NCBI GenBank assembly: GCA_033964015.1
Contig: CM066915.1
Span: forward strand, 2,356,001-2,420,000
Direction of reading: 5' to 3'
Length of the DNA: 64,000 nucleotides
From: Scolanthus callimorphus
Taxonomy: Eukaryota; Cnidaria; Anthozoa; Actiniaria; Edwardsiidae
Position numbers and translations under genes: made by a program. A model generated the notes under the pieces. That model was not told the origin of the DNA and did not search any database. It saw only the letters and a list, made by a program, of their open reading frames with translations. Below, in pieces: positions 12,009 through 24,600 of this stretch. How positions within the stretch are numbered: the stretch's first letter is position 1; each line of letters begins with the position of its first letter.

Positions 12009-12571
12009 CAAGGGTGTGTAAGTTAGTTTATCCTCACGTGCTAGGGCAGGGTCCTCCCCCCAGGGGAAACGAGGAGGGATGTGAGGGGAGGACCATGGCG
12101 CGCGAGAGGATGGTGTAAGTTCTGGTTTCCTTTTTCGCTAAGATATGAAAACAATACTTACAGGCCTTCCAAATACGGTAAGGGATAATTTTGACTTCAA
12201 GCATCGAGGCTTTGGCACGAAGAGCAAAGCGGCGAGCTGGACTGAAGCAGCTTGCCCAGCAGAACTATTTCACAACTAGAAACTGGCCAGCACCACGACG
12301 TACAATCTTTGACATATTAAATGGAAAATCTGTCCCTCCCCTCCCCTCCCATCTATGTTGAAAAAATACCATCATTGATTGTGGGGAAGGGGGTTTCTTT
12401 AGCTTCCACTTTGTTTTGTCCAAGATTGTAGGTTCGGAATATGTCAAGTAACAGTTGAATCACTTCAATAAAAGACGAGTGTATTTCGTCTGGGTGAGTC
12501 GATAACTACACTGGATTTCATGCTCGAAATGGGCACTTAAACCTCAGGTCCCCCTCAGGAAAGAAGACAAT

Positions 12572-12851
12572 GGCCGTTTTCACACTAGAAGACGAACAAA
12601 TCGTCTAGACGGACAAATCGTCTGACGATTTGTTCGTCTTTGTACGTCTAGTGTGAATTCAGGTCGGATTTTAGTCGATTTGTTCGTCTACATGATACGA
12701 ACAAGTTGTCTATGAAAAATCGTCTTCCTAGACGGCCACACAGACGAACAAATTAAGACGATTTGTTCGTCTGAAAATTTGTTCGTCCCGTTTTCACATC
12801 AGACGATTTGTCCGTCCAGACGATTTGTTCGTCTCTAGTGTAAAAACGGCC
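12572..12851. mobile_element. MITE with GGCCGTTTT-CACAC-type termini
   Basis: The left end GGCCGTTTTCACACTAGA and right end TCTAGTGTAAAAACGGCC are inverted copies over about 53 bp. Both arms are built of repeated GACGAACAAATCGTCT words, so the element is internally palindromic at several scales. The flanks GAAGACAAT and AATGACAAT match at 7 of 9 positions and may be a target duplication. No coding capacity. Confidence 0.75.
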
Positions 12852-12903
12852 AATGACAATCACCAGATAAACAATGAAAGTAATTTTAAATTACAACCCA
12901 AAT

Positions 12904-12981
12904 CGTTGTTTCGCCAAGTGCAGTCATCTGTGTTTTCGTCGCGACAGAAAGCCATGCGACTGCACTAGGTGAAACAAGGCA
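12904..12981. repeat. Short hairpin (TTGTTTCGCCAAGTGCAGTC arms)
   Basis: TTGTTTCGCCAAGTGCAGTC and GACTGCACTAGGTGAAACAA face each other around a CGTCGCGACAGAAAG loop. A related sequence opens the element at 35926, so this is a dispersed family. Confidence 0.6.
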
Positions 12982-13978
12982 ACGACCTGATTGGCTTAGA
13001 TGGATGCGCAACGCGAAACAACGATTTAGCTGTGTAAAGTCCAGCAGGGCCCAGTTCCTGAAAGTTATCTGTTGTATAGGATTTGTTCTGGATTTATCTG
13101 TTGGATAAACGTTTATCTACTGATAACTCTTATCTGACATTCTAGGAAGCGGTCCCTGGAACGTTTTTTTTTAACTATTTCTTACAGTATTTCCGTATTC
13201 TGTGAGCCCTGCGTTTCAATATAAAATATACTGGAGGAAGTACGAAATTACAAACAGACATTTCAAAATTATAAACACCTCCCATTATTGTCTTCCAAAC
13301 CTGGCACGCCCCCTAGAATTTGAGTCTGAAAGCACAAGATTTATCCCAGTTCTTTGGCTTATGCACCAGTCAATTGACAACCCCGAACCCCCCCCCCCCC
13401 CCCCCATTCGCGCATTAGCGGGGCATTCACCTTTTTGGCAAGTGTGAAAGGCAGTGAAGCGCCTCGGTTTGCGGGGACAATCTGAGAGGTGAATGCACCG
13501 TTCCCAGAGTGACAACTAAGAGTGAATGCGCTCCTTGCCCAACGAATTTAGAAACATAACACAAAGGATTTTTACTCACTGAAAAGAGTCATGTCAATGG
13601 TGCCCAGTTTTCAATGCAGCCGCAGCCGATCGCAAAGCGCAATAAAACCATATTTTTCTACTTGCATGTACTTTCGCTAATGTAGATTAGAATTTAATAC
13701 GTGTAATTCAAGTAACAAAAATCTGTATTTGTCGTGTCTTTTGTGAAGTAAGGGGCTGTTCATATGGAGGTGAGACAGCCCGGAAAGCGGGCTGGTTTCT
13801 GTTGTGTTGTGTCCCGGGGAAGAGAGTGACTCCCCGCTCGATGTACTGTGTGGAAGCCGTGAAAGAAAGCGCATCTCCCGACCAGCGGGGCAGTAATGTA
13901 GTGTGAATTCTGTACGAAAGCCCCGCTAGTACCCCGCTAATGCGCGAATGGGGGGGGGGGGGGGTGCGGGGCTGTCAA

Positions 13979-14597
13979 TGTTAGTTTTGAAACGCCCCGA
14001 TTCATTTCCTTTACGTAATGTTTTGAAAACTCGACAATCATTCTGCTTTGTCAGAACGTGCTTTCCTTAGAACTATTAGTTTTATCAGCTTAGATAACGT
14101 TTTGTGTATTTACGCCTCTTTATGCCTTTAATTTGCCGCAAGGAAATTGCTTTTGGCTACGTTATGGTAAGCCGTAGGCAGCGCTTCCGCACCGCTACCA
14201 GTATGGGACACGTTCAGCCCATTTCAAGAGGCATAAATAGCCAAACGAAAACGTGTATTCTTGTTAGTTCTGTTTATTTGCTACCCGCTACGATCACATG
14301 GATCACCGTCTACCGCTATCTTTGGTACGGGCGTAAAAACCAAAGTACGTAAGTTTTATACTTTTCTTGTTTTTAGTTATTTCCTGTGTTGCATATGTCA
14401 AATTAGTGAAGTTCAATGCTATATCTCGCAAACTTACTTGTTTAGTTATTATTGATGTTATGATCGCCATCATTATTGTTCATTAAATAGTTTGTAAATC
14501 AATTTTGCGGAGTTCGAATCTTTTGCTACCGTACCGCGCTACCCTGTGATTGTTAAGGCTTGAGTATCCGCGACCTCTAGAAGTCTTGGCAACCACA
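13979..14597 (+). repeat. 5' LTR of the BEL/Pao element
   Basis: The LTR begins TGTTAGTTTTG and ends GGCAACCACA. It equals the 3' copy in length and, by eye, in sequence. It carries the U3 promoter and R region by analogy; no TATA box is assigned. The presumed primer-binding region follows at 14598-14620, but no tRNA match is claimed. Confidence 0.97.
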
Positions 14598-14817
14598 TCA
14601 GTTCAAATTTGGTGTACGTTGGATAGACATTTTGCTACGTTTGAGTTGTGAAGGAATTCAAACAATTTGTTGGACGTCAAGGAACACTTGACTTGTTATT
14701 CGTATCGTATTCTACTTGATTTGTTGACAGTTATTCGATCATCGAGTTTCACTTATCTGTGCGATTTATTGACTGTTTATAGAGATATTAGAGCAATTAA
14801 CAATATCCGCTATAGAG

Positions 14818-17800
14818 ATGGAATCAAATGCTAAGAAGTTTCGTGGACATGCGAAGGCGCTCGTCACGAAGAAAATGAAAGAAATCAAAACGCTAATGGC
14901 GAACAGTACGTTAGGTGACATTGATATTATTACATGCAATATGCAAGAACTTGTTAAGCTATTTGAACAGTTTACCGCAGGCCATATGGCATTTCATGCG
15001 CTATTAGAAGGAGAACTTTCTATTTTCGAATCACAGAACTACTATGATTCAGTAGCATCTAAGGTAGAACATCTAAAGAAAACTGTTAATACTTGGATGG
15101 CAGGGGGTGAAGGATTAAGTCTAGAGGGGAAGGAATCGATAGGACCGGACGACTCAGTGTCGCAAACTGCATCTTCATCTAAGAGTTCACTTTTATCCGA
15201 GGCTCGTGCGAGAGCGTCAGCCAAGAAGGCTGTGATAGAAGCTGAACAGGCAACCCTTAAGCGACTCCAAGATGTAGAATTTGAGGAGCTCAGACTGCGG
15301 CAAAGGAAACGGGAACTGGAGCTTGAGATGGAGCGAGCGAAGGCAGAGGCTGAAGAAGGCGCATACGCCGAAGCAGAGGCGCGTGAGATTGGCATGCTTA
15401 ATTCACCCGTCCAACTCAGTCCAATCCCAAGTACCATGACGCTACCTACATGGGCGTTTCCAAGTACGACAACTACCCACCCCAAGGCTGAGATCCCGCA
15501 ACCAGACATCAGCTTCAAACCAGAACCTGACACAGCACCACCTGTCAAGCCAGTACCTGTCAAACGAGAACCTGTGACGCAGCAGTTTGTCACGCCAGAA
15601 CCTGTCACGCCACATCCTGTCACACCATCACATGTCACGCCACAGCCCGTCACGCCCCAGCCTGCTGTTCCACATCCGCCCCAAGTCCAGTACGCCACGC
15701 CTTGGCCGGGATACACCCTACCCCCAATAGTGTACACACCACAGCCAACACCCAGTGACCAGTTCATGCAACAACTGGTACAACAGCAACAAGAGGCCAT
15801 AATGTCCCTCACGCTACCGCAACCAGATGTTACATTCTTCAGTGGAGACCCGGGGGAATACTGTGATTTCATCCGAGCCTTTGAGAATGTGATAGAGAAA
15901 AAGACAACTAGCCAGAGTTCCCGCCTGTACTACCTTCTTCAGTACACCAAGGGTCAGGTACAGGAGCTAGTCCGATCTTGTCTGGCGATGAGCGAAGACA
16001 CGGGATATCAGGAAGCAAGACGGCTACTGAAGGAGAGATATGGTCAGCCCTACAAAATAGCTACAGCCTGCATTGACAAGGTGCTGAATGGTCCACCCAT
16101 CCGCAACGAAGATGGACCTGCTCTACAGAAACTATCCATTCAGCTGACTAGCTGCAAAAACACGCTCACCGAAATAGGATATATAAGCAGGCTAGAAAAT
16201 CCAGAAAGTTTGAGAAAAATAGTAGACCGGCTTCCCTATGCGCTTAAAAACAAGTGGCGCGACATAACAGATTCCATCATGCAACGGGAAAACAGGGACC
16301 CAGACATCAAAGATGTAACCAAATTTGTGGAAAATAGGGCTAGGGTAGTAAACCATCCTATCTTTGGCAAGATCACAACTGATCAAGCTAAAAGCAACCC
16401 TGTCAAACAACCTAGGAAAGGTGTAGGCTCATTTGGTACTGAAGGGAAACCACCACAGCAAACGGGAAAACCCAATGAAAATAAGACTAGCCCTAAGTGT
16501 CCTTCATGCGATAGAGAGCATTGGCTCTCACAATGCGATGACTTTAAGAGATTAACTCTTAACGAGCGATATAGGTTAGTGCAAGCAAAGAAGCTATGTC
16601 GCAATTGCCTAGTAACAGGTCATTTTGTGAAGGACTGCGCTAAGAGAAGCTTTTGCCGCATCGACGGGTGCATTAAGAAACACTCCACCTTTTTGCACCA
16701 AAAGGAACAAAATGAAAGAGCCCAGCCTTCAAGCCACGCAACAGCAAGCACAGCACACTCGACTGAAGAAAGTGAGCCGGGCACATCACCCACTGATCCT
16801 CCAGCAGCAACAAACAGCTATGCTAAAACGCAATCGTTTGAGACGACAGGCAATTTATCTTCCGTTGTAGGATTTTCTGTTGTACCTGTAAAAGTCAGTG
16901 CAAGCGGAAGTAGTAAGAAGGTTCTTACGTATGCTTTCTTAGATTCAGGGTCAAACACTTCATTCTGTACGGAAGAGTTGCTACAAAAGCTTAAGGTAAA
17001 GGGGGAGAAATCAAGTCTCTCTCTGACTACTATGCAAGCTAAAAATAAGCCTATTGAGTGTTCTTTGATTAATCTAGAACTAAGCGATCTCTGCGATGGT
17101 ACATCGGCAAAGTTACCTAAAGTTTATTCTAGACCTAGTCTGCCAGTCTCAGTGGATGCTATTGGCACCCAGGAGGATGTCAACCGCTGGCCACATTTAA
17201 AGGGTATCAAAATCCCTAAGATTAACGCAGAGATAGGCTTGCTCATTGGAAGCGACGCGCCTGAGATACTGCAGCCCAGAGAGGTGCGAGTAAGTCAAAA
17301 TGGCGGTCCCTTCGCGACCCGAACTATTTTCGGGTGGGTTCTGAATGGCCCACTAGGAAGACAAGGAGAAAGTTCTCCTTCGGCTAATTTCATTGAAAGC
17401 AATGAAGCGCTAAGTGCGCAGTTTGCAGATTTTTGCAACCACGAATTCAACGACTCCGTTTACGAGCCAAGGGCCTCAATGTCTAGAAACGATCTGATTG
17501 CTTATGAAATGATGGAGTCAACCGCGACCCTGAAAGAAGGTCACTATGAAATCGGATTGCCATGGAAATGCTACCCTCCTGTGCTGTACAACAACAAAGT
17601 GCAAGCAGAGCAGCGACTGTCTTACCTCAAGAACAAGTTGGGGAAAGATCCACAAGTGCACGAGAAATACACCAAGTTCATGGAAGATCTCGTTGTGAAG
17701 AAATACGCAGCCAAGGTTAGTGAGGAAGAACTCAAGGAAGCAGATGTGTTTTTCCTGCCGCACCACAATGTAAAAAGTGAAACCAAGCCAGACAAAGTTC

Positions 17801-19944
17801 GTGTGGTAATGGACTGTAGCTGTAAGTATCGAGGCTACTCACTTAACTGTAACCTGCATCAGGGGCCGGATTTGGCTAACCTGCTTGTAGGTGTTCTCTC
17901 TCGATTTCGACACAAGCAAATTGCTATTCTAGCGGACATAGAGTCCATGTTTTATCAAGTCCGTGTGCGTCCAAACGAGGATGCTAAGTACCTCAGGTAT
18001 TTATGGTGGCCAGAGGGCGATCTGGAAAAAGAACCAGAGCAATACAAGATGTTAGTCCACTTATTTGGAGGAGCATCATCACCTAGCTGCGCAAATTATG
18101 CTTTAAAGAAAACCGCTCAAGACAACAAGTCTGATTTCGATCCAGGAACAGTAAAGACTGTGATGCGCAATTTCTATGTAGATGACTGTCTGTGTTCCGT
18201 TGAGACAGAACAAGATGGAGTTAGGTTAGTCGGCCAACTTAGAGATTTGCTAGCTCGAGGCGGATTTAACTTGACCAAGTGGATTTCCAACTCTAAGACG
18301 GTATTAAATTCAGTACCAGAAGCAGCTAGGGCAGCCTCGGTTAGAGACCTGGATCTGGACAATGCGACCCTTACTGAACGAGCACTTGGAGTACAATGGT
18401 CGGTAGGTGACGACGTGTTCACGTTCAAGATTGCTCATAAAATCAGACCAGCTACGCGCAGAGGTTTATTGTCAATTATCAGTTCAGTGTACGATCCGTT
18501 AGGATTCGTTTCTCCTGCAATTCTGCCAGCTAAGGCCATTCTGCAAGGCTTACACACGAAATCGCTAGGGTGGGATGATAAAATAGATGACGAAAGTGAA
18601 AAGAAATGGGAAACTTGGCTAATCGACCTAAAGAAATTAGAACAATTTGCAATTCCTCGTTGTTTCAAACCAAAAGACTTTAGCGATGTCCATTATGAAC
18701 TACACCACTTCAGCGATGCGTCAACTGTAGGTTACGGCGCAGTCTCATACCTACGCGTTATAAACTGTGATGGCAGAATTCATTGCTCTCTCATTATGGC
18801 TAAGTCAAGGCTAGCTCCATTGAAAACTATGACTATCCCTAGAATGGAACTTTCCGCTGCAGTTTTAGCGACAAGGCTTGATCGTATGATTCGGCAAGAA
18901 ATAGACCTCCCAATAGAAGGTTCAACATTTTGGACTGACAGTACTTGTGTTCTGAAATACATCGAGAACAAGGATAAGAGATTTCAGACATTCGTAGCCA
19001 ATCGAGTGGCAGCCATACTCGATCAGTCCACGCCTGCGCAATGGAGGTACGTAGACACCACCCTCAACCCTGCTGACGATGCGTCCAGAGGTATGTCAGT
19101 TGAAGCCCTAATCAATGATGTGCGTTGGGTACAAGGACCAACCTTCCTAAAACTCCCCGAGAACGCATGGCCTAAGCGACCAGTAGAAATTGGTCAAGTC
19201 AGCGACGAAGACATTGAAGTAAAGAAATCGCCACAGGTAAATGCTACCAATGCTACTCTCAAAGAAGACGATTACATGACTAAGGTAATCGAGCGCTTCT
19301 CCTCGTGGTCCCGCCTAAGAAAGGTTTTGGCTTTAGTATTGCGTTATATCAGCAAGCTTCGACAACTTGTTAGTCAGCGCAAAGCAAACGAGAGCACTAA
19401 AGGTCAGAAAACCAAGAAAGGCGCGCCACTAAGTGTTTCTGAGCTACACAACGCAGAAGTTGTAATCTTGAAATGTGTGCAACATCAAAGTTTCAAGGAA
19501 GAATTGCACGCGTTAAAGTCGTCAAGCAGCAACTGTACGATTAAACGGCACAGCGATATCCACAATCTTGACCCTATTCTGCTAGAAGACGGCCTCATCA
19601 GAGTTGGAGGACGTTTACGAAATGCTCCTATATCACACTCAGCTAAATATCCGATTATCCTACCAAAGAAACACCATATTTCTAAGTTAATTATTAACTA
19701 CTATCACCACGCATCAGGGCACTCAGGAGTAGAATACACTCTATCGCTAATTCGAGAGAAATTCTGGATAGTTGGAGCGCGATCAAGTGTTCGCAAATTA
19801 TTGCATTCTTGCTTCAGCTGCAGAAGGCGTCAAGCACCCGTTATGCAACAGAAGATGGCAAGCCTCCCAGAGAATCGTACAACACCTTCAAAATCAGCTT
19901 TCGCATTCAAAGGGGGTAGATTGTTACGGCCCATTTTACGTTAA
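14818..19944 (+). CDS. BEL/Pao Gag-Pol polyprotein (1708 residues to the frame break)
   Basis: The first ATG after the 5' LTR opens the frame. The N-terminal Gag has a charged coiled-coil stretch (about residues 120-185), then a Pro-rich region of VTPxPVTP repeats. A BEL-type Gag core follows (about 335-520), then Cys/His knuckles beginning at C561. The aspartic protease has D709-S-G. Reverse transcriptase spans about 985-1180, with D-I-E in motif A and YVDD at 1120-1123. RNase H acidic residues appear in FSDAS, MELSAA and WTDST. The integrase HHCC zinc-binding segment begins near residue 1630 (HHASGH, then C-x2-C near 1665). The frame then stops at 19944, because an extra base appears in a run of five Gs at 19912-19916, and the integrase core continues in another frame. 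The product copies the element by reverse transcription and integrates it. Confidence 0.96.
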   Translation: MESNAKKFRGHAKALVTKKMKEIKTLMANSTLGDIDIITCNMQELVKLFEQFTAGHMAFHALLEGELSIFESQNYYDSVASKVEHLKKTVNTWMAGGEGLSLEGKESIGPDDSVSQTASSSKSSLLSEARARASAKKAVIEAEQATLKRLQDVEFEELRLRQRKRELELEMERAKAEAEEGAYAEAEAREIGMLNSPVQLSPIPSTMTLPTWAFPSTTTTHPKAEIPQPDISFKPEPDTAPPVKPVPVKREPVTQQFVTPEPVTPHPVTPSHVTPQPVTPQPAVPHPPQVQYATPWPGYTLPPIVYTPQPTPSDQFMQQLVQQQQEAIMSLTLPQPDVTFFSGDPGEYCDFIRAFENVIEKKTTSQSSRLYYLLQYTKGQVQELVRSCLAMSEDTGYQEARRLLKERYGQPYKIATACIDKVLNGPPIRNEDGPALQKLSIQLTSCKNTLTEIGYISRLENPESLRKIVDRLPYALKNKWRDITDSIMQRENRDPDIKDVTKFVENRARVVNHPIFGKITTDQAKSNPVKQPRKGVGSFGTEGKPPQQTGKPNENKTSPKCPSCDREHWLSQCDDFKRLTLNERYRLVQAKKLCRNCLVTGHFVKDCAKRSFCRIDGCIKKHSTFLHQKEQNERAQPSSHATASTAHSTEESEPGTSPTDPPAATNSYAKTQSFETTGNLSSVVGFSVVPVKVSASGSSKKVLTYAFLDSGSNTSFCTEELLQKLKVKGEKSSLSLTTMQAKNKPIECSLINLELSDLCDGTSAKLPKVYSRPSLPVSVDAIGTQEDVNRWPHLKGIKIPKINAEIGLLIGSDAPEILQPREVRVSQNGGPFATRTIFGWVLNGPLGRQGESSPSANFIESNEALSAQFADFCNHEFNDSVYEPRASMSRNDLIAYEMMESTATLKEGHYEIGLPWKCYPPVLYNNKVQAEQRLSYLKNKLGKDPQVHEKYTKFMEDLVVKKYAAKVSEEELKEADVFFLPHHNVKSETKPDKVRVVMDCSCKYRGYSLNCNLHQGPDLANLLVGVLSRFRHKQIAILADIESMFYQVRVRPNEDAKYLRYLWWPEGDLEKEPEQYKMLVHLFGGASSPSCANYALKKTAQDNKSDFDPGTVKTVMRNFYVDDCLCSVETEQDGVRLVGQLRDLLARGGFNLTKWISNSKTVLNSVPEAARAASVRDLDLDNATLTERALGVQWSVGDDVFTFKIAHKIRPATRRGLLSIISSVYDPLGFVSPAILPAKAILQGLHTKSLGWDDKIDDESEKKWETWLIDLKKLEQFAIPRCFKPKDFSDVHYELHHFSDASTVGYGAVSYLRVINCDGRIHCSLIMAKSRLAPLKTMTIPRMELSAAVLATRLDRMIRQEIDLPIEGSTFWTDSTCVLKYIENKDKRFQTFVANRVAAILDQSTPAQWRYVDTTLNPADDASRGMSVEALINDVRWVQGPTFLKLPENAWPKRPVEIGQVSDEDIEVKKSPQVNATNATLKEDDYMTKVIERFSSWSRLRKVLALVLRYISKLRQLVSQRKANESTKGQKTKKGAPLSVSELHNAEVVILKCVQHQSFKEELHALKSSSSNCTIKRHSDIHNLDPILLEDGLIRVGGRLRNAPISHSAKYPIILPKKHHISKLIINYYHHASGHSGVEYTLSLIREKFWIVGARSSVRKLLHSCFSCRRRQAPVMQQKMASLPENRTTPSKSAFAFKGGRLLRPILR

Positions 19945-20806
19945 ACGGGGTCGAACAACTGCAAAGCGCTACGGGGTACTATTTACATGTTTAACAATTC
20001 GTGCAGTGCACTTAGAAATAGTTCACTCTCTGGACACGGAGTCCTTTATTAATGCGTTACGTCGGTTTATTGCGAGACGCGGTCCACCTGAAGAAATCAG
20101 ATCGGATAATGGAGGAAACTTCGTTGGAGGAGAGAGAGAGCTACGCGAGGCAATCGATAATTGGAATCAACAACAGATCCACGATTATCTACTTCAGCGT
20201 AATGTTAAGTGGATATTCAACCCGCCAGCAGCATCTCACCATGGAGGAGTCTGGGAGAGATGCATCAGAACAGTCAGGAAAGTTCTGAGAGCGCTACTCA
20301 AAGAACAGCTAATGGATGATGAAGGATTAGCTACGCTGATGTGCGAAGTAGAATCAATCATCAACGGCAGACCAATAACCAAGGTATCGGACGATCCCAA
20401 GGATTTGGAAGCACTCACTCCAAATCACCTGCTACTGTTACGAGCCGGTACTTCTCTACCACCAGGCGTCTTCACCAAGGACGACATGTACAGTCGGAGA
20501 TGGCGCCAAGTGCAGTTCCTAAGCAACCTCTTCTGGCAACGATGGATTAAAGAGTACTTACCTTCTCTACAGCAACGCCAAAAGTGGAATAAAGTGCAGA
20601 GGAATCTGTCAGTCAACGACATCGTCCTACTGTTAGATGAGCATTCACCACGGTCAATGTGGCCGCTAGGACGAGTGCTAGAAGTCTACCCAAGCACCAA
20701 AGATGGGTTAGTACGCTCAGCTAAGGTGAGAACAAGAACATCAGTACTCGTGCGTCCTATTGACAAGATTGTATTACTAGAGGCATCCAAAGACGAAGAA
20801 CAATAG
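19917..20806 (+). pseudogene. BEL/Pao integrase core and C-terminal part, out of frame with Gag-Pol
   Basis: Downstream of the G run at 19912-19916 a second frame holds the rest of integrase. It has a first catalytic Asp just after the break, D in the SDNGGNF motif, and E in GGVWERC, i.e. the DDE triad. It continues with the conserved C-terminal region ending at 20806. It has no start codon of its own that makes biological sense. Either the copy is disabled by a one-base insertion or the base is a sequencing error. A programmed frameshift is unlikely here, since BEL/Pao normally uses one uninterrupted frame. Confidence 0.9.
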
Positions 20807-20932
20807 TTCATCTAGTGTATGGACTTTTAGCTATAGCAAAGGACATTGAATAATGGACATTTTCAATTATCAAATATATTTCGTTTCAAAAATTTTGTTA
20901 GTAAATTGGGTAAAGGCTCGATTTGTCGCCTT

Positions 20933-20945
20933 TAAGGGGCCGGAA
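20933..20945 (+). promoter_or_regulatory. Polypurine tract of the BEL/Pao element
   Basis: AAGGGGCCGGAA immediately precedes the TGTTAG start of the 3' LTR. This is the position and composition expected for the plus-strand primer. Confidence 0.75.
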
Positions 20946-21564
20946 TGTTAGTTTTGAAACGCCCCGATTCATTTCCTTTACGTAATGTTTTGAAAACTCG
21001 ACAATCATTCTGCTTTGTCAGAACGTGCTTTCCTTAGAACTATTAGTTTTATCAGCTTAGATAACGTTTTGTGTATTTACGCCTCTTTATGCCTTTAATT
21101 TGCCGCAAGGAAATTGCTTTTGGCTACGTTATGGTAAGCCGTAGGCAGCGCTTCCGCACCGCTACCAGTATGGGACACGTTCAGCCCATTTCAAGAGGCA
21201 TAAATAGCCAAACGAAAACGTGTATTCTTGTTAGTTCTGTTTATTTGCTACCCGCTACGATCACATGGATCACCGTCTACCGCTATCTTTGGTACGGGCG
21301 TAAAAACCAAAGTACGTAAGTTTTATACTTTTCTTGTTTTTAGTTATTTCCTGTGTTGCATATGTCAAATTAGTGAAGTTCAATGCTATATCTCGCAAAC
21401 TTACTTGTTTAGTTATTATTGATGTTATGATCGCCATCATTATTGTTCATTAAATAGTTTGTAAATCAATTTTGCGGAGTTCGAATCTTTTGCTACCGTA
21501 CCGCGCTACCCTGTGATTGTTAAGGCTTGAGTATCCGCGACCTCTAGAAGTCTTGGCAACCACA
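20946..21564 (+). repeat. 3' LTR of the BEL/Pao element
   Basis: It is a 619-bp copy of the 5' LTR starting TGTTAGTTTTG and ending CCACA, followed by the GTCAA duplication. No difference from the 5' LTR was seen by eye. Confidence 0.97.
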
Positions 21565-21630
21565 GTCAATTGACTGGTGCATTATGACCCGGCTCGTCAA
21601 ACACCAAGACTCGGTACTGCGAGTCTATCT

Positions 21631-24600
21631 CTACAACTCATCATGTTGGTGTTTGGCCAGATGCTCCAACATTTTGTGTTCAAACGAAGGATCATGCTTC
21701 AATGAGCTCGTGTATTTATCTAACGCAACAGGTGCGCGCCTCCATATTTCATCCTCTGTCATGACGGATACGTTGTTGGGCTTCAAATTCTCCAAAATCT
21801 GGAAGAGAAATGATAAAATTACACTAAATTGATGATCAGGCAGCTTCAGCAGAGAGACGGAAAGACAATAAGACATGTACACAGGAGGTCAAAACGGATC
21901 CGGTAGGAAACATCGAATTCGTGTGTGTTCTCGGACACATGAAATGGCTGATTGCATTTTTTAAACCGCACCCGGGGGGGAGGACCTACGGAAAATATTC
22001 CAGGGGAGGGTGTTTTGGACCCTGGAAATTCCACGGGAGGGTGTGTGTCTGGTGCTTGGAAATTCCAAGGGGAGGGGTAAAAGACATGACTTTCCAGGGA
22101 CATTTTATCCCAAAATAGATTTTCCAGGGGTATTTTGCCAGGAAAAATGGAAATTCCAGGGGAGGGGTTCTTTTTAAGGGAGGTCGTCAACCCCCCGGTG
22201 CGGTTTAAAAATGCAATCACCCAATGTTTCTTGCCTTGAGAAGACGTTTTTTTATGTGATGTGTCCCGGCTACAAAATTTGTTGCGACAATGTTTACATA
22301 CATACAACTCTATTTTTACAACGCATACCACTTCATTTGTACATTGTGTACCAACAGATTTCCCCTCACAGTATTAGCGCAAGCTACTATTTCTTTGGAA
22401 TTAATTTATCCAATAATAGTTTACATACCTCATGAGCTTTACTTTCAGTCCCTCCAAGATTCTAAAACACGAAAAAAAAAAAATCGATTTCAACATTGCT
22501 ATACACAAGATCAAATAACATCTTAGGCATTGGCTGATATTTTTTTTTCTTGCAGGGAAAACCATGGAATATCCAACCTGTCGCGTCACTGAGTGTGCAG
22601 GGACAGATTTATAATAAAAATCTGACTCTAGCGCACTAACATTTGACAATAAATCATAGACAAAAAAAACTCCTTGGAATCTGACTGCAGGGCGAGCGCT
22701 TGCTGCAGTTGCACTGAGTAGACTAATAAAATCCGCCCTGGGTAGTCAGTTTGTTTCTCCACCTTTGTCGGTGGTCAGCTTGGTTTTACGGCCGTTTGTC
22801 ATTTGCGAAAACTGATGGAAATTGTGGGAATCATTTTAAACTGCAGTCATAATGGGCCTGTCCATTTCGCGGGACATTTTCACTTAGGCATATTAGTATG
22901 TACTTGACTTGAGAAAAAACATAGGTACGCAGGAAGCTATTTGTTTTTGTTTTGTGGGGAGTGTAGGTAACAAAATAAAGATTCTGAGGCTTCTGATGAC
23001 GTCGAGAACGACGGTCCTTGGCCATCATACGCCTCTTTTAAGAGTTTCAAAAATAAATGATTCACGTTTACGTTTGCGTAAGTGAGACTGGACCTTCTGA
23101 CTAACCTCGATATAGCTTTTGATAAACTTCTCTGTGTCAAAGCCACCTTCTTGGTTGATAGAATCAATGAGGGCATCACTAAAATGAAACAAGCGTCAAA
23201 ACAAACGCGTCTAAAGTTAAAGCTAAAATTTGAGCCCAACACTCGTGAAGAGTTTAATTAGTAAAGCTAAGTTTGAGAGCGATTGGTTTAAAACTTGCGA
23301 AGATATAGCCATGTAAATAAACGCATTATTTTTACAGAGTTTGTATGCGAAAATGGAATGTTTGCGAAAATGGAAAGCTTGTCATCCCAAATCTAAAAAG
23401 ATCTATAACTTCGCTTGATTTAAACCTAAACCTGAAACTTGCAAATCTGCCCTGAACAAAGATTCCATTTCTTGCAATTTTCATAATTCTGGGGTGCTCC
23501 ACGCCAGCAAACACTAAACCGTGGGTTTGGCTTCCCAATCAATCTAGTGAACAGCTCTGGGTGTTTCAACTTTTTTGAACGCAGTTTGGCGTTCGGAAAT
23601 GTGAACTGGGAGTTGACGTAGAATAAAGAAAATCGCAGAATTCTCGAAAACCTTTAGCAGCTAGCTTTGAGCAACCGCAAACACGCAAACCCTTTTTTTC
23701 GTCAAATGTTTTTTATTTTGTTTTCGGTAATAGAAAACGACCTCTAAGACAAACCCTCTACATTTTCTCCCTGCTAAAACAAGCAACAAAATCCTATCTT
23801 CTTTGGATCCTAGTGCTTCCTGATTGGTCATTGGCTACACCGTCGCCTGCCCTTTAAATTACCACTGAATGGCTTCCCATTTCTCAAACTTTATGACAAT
23901 TTCTTCGTGAACAAGTTTTCAGAACCCGATGAAACTCTTTGTTCAATGCATGCATAGCGTTTTCTAAAAATTACTGAAAACGTAACTTCGGGAAAAATTG
24001 AACCATGTTAACAAGTTTCCCGTCGTGTAAAATGATTCAAACCTTCACAAATGCCATCTTTTTATAGTCACTGCATTCAACGGACGTGAAAATTAACGAG
24101 TATCTACCGCCGAGGCTCGCTGAAAATCTCGCGCTGAGAAGAATGATAAATTGGACTCACATGATTGCATCAGCATCAATATGACTGTATTCCAAATCCT
24201 CCATGTTGCTGACATCCACTGGATCAAAAAACAGTAAAATCTCCTTCATTTTCTCTATAGAGAACCCTTCTATCTCTTCTTTTGTGATATAACCACGCTT
24301 TTCAGGGTCGAGGTACTCTTTGAGCCTCTCTCCGCGCTCTCTAATATCCCTGGATAGCACCGCTTGTTTGTCTTGTGCGGAAGTAGTGAAGTAATACTCA
24401 ACGAAAGTGCTGAGAACTAGATGCCCATTGTTGTTAACTGAAGTCAGGAAAAGTCTCTTTATGAAATGTAGATCCATGTGTCCCTGGGGTAGCGTTCCGA
24501 ATCCTGAATACCGCCATAGGATTGGAATATCGTTCATAGGAGTGAATTTGATATCGGCAGTGTCACAGTCTTTGTCATCAAATTCATACAGGCGGGAGAA

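Larger units (their letters stand above)
13979..21564 (+). mobile_element. BEL/Pao LTR retrotransposon, nearly complete
   Basis: Two 619-bp LTRs (TG...CA) flank an internal region encoding Gag, protease, reverse transcriptase, RNase H and integrase in that order, the BEL/Pao order. A 5-bp duplication GTCAA lies at 13974-13978 and 21565-21569. By eye the LTRs are identical, which implies a recent insertion. A purine-rich tract (AAGGGGCCGGAA) abuts the 3' LTR. The only visible defect is a frame break near 19912-19916 inside the integrase region. No envelope-like ORF lies between integrase and the 3' LTR. Confidence 0.97.
13361..21583. mobile_element. Older MITE split by the BEL/Pao insertion
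   Basis: The left arm starts ATGCACCAGTCAATTGACA and continues through a C homopolymer to ATTCGCGCATTAGCGGGG (13361-13422). Its inverse lies at 13921-13978 and resumes after the retrotransposon at 21565-21583 (TTGACTGGTGCAT). The BEL/Pao element (13979-21564) interrupts the right arm exactly at GTCAA, so the MITE is the older resident. Without the insertion it is about 640 bp. No coding sequence. Confidence 0.75.

Noticed and set aside
11079..12118. Several ORFs of 60-130 codons around 11-12 kb
   Set aside because: They cross inverted-repeat elements and differ in frame between arms; no domain was recognised.
14104..14455. Two small ORFs (82 and 64 codons) present in each LTR
   Set aside because: They lie entirely inside the LTR, have no similarity to known proteins and are identical in both LTRs only because the LTRs are.
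15042..15872. 276-codon minus-strand ORF opposite the Gag region
   Set aside because: It is the antisense shadow of the Pro/Thr-rich and Glu-rich parts of Gag.
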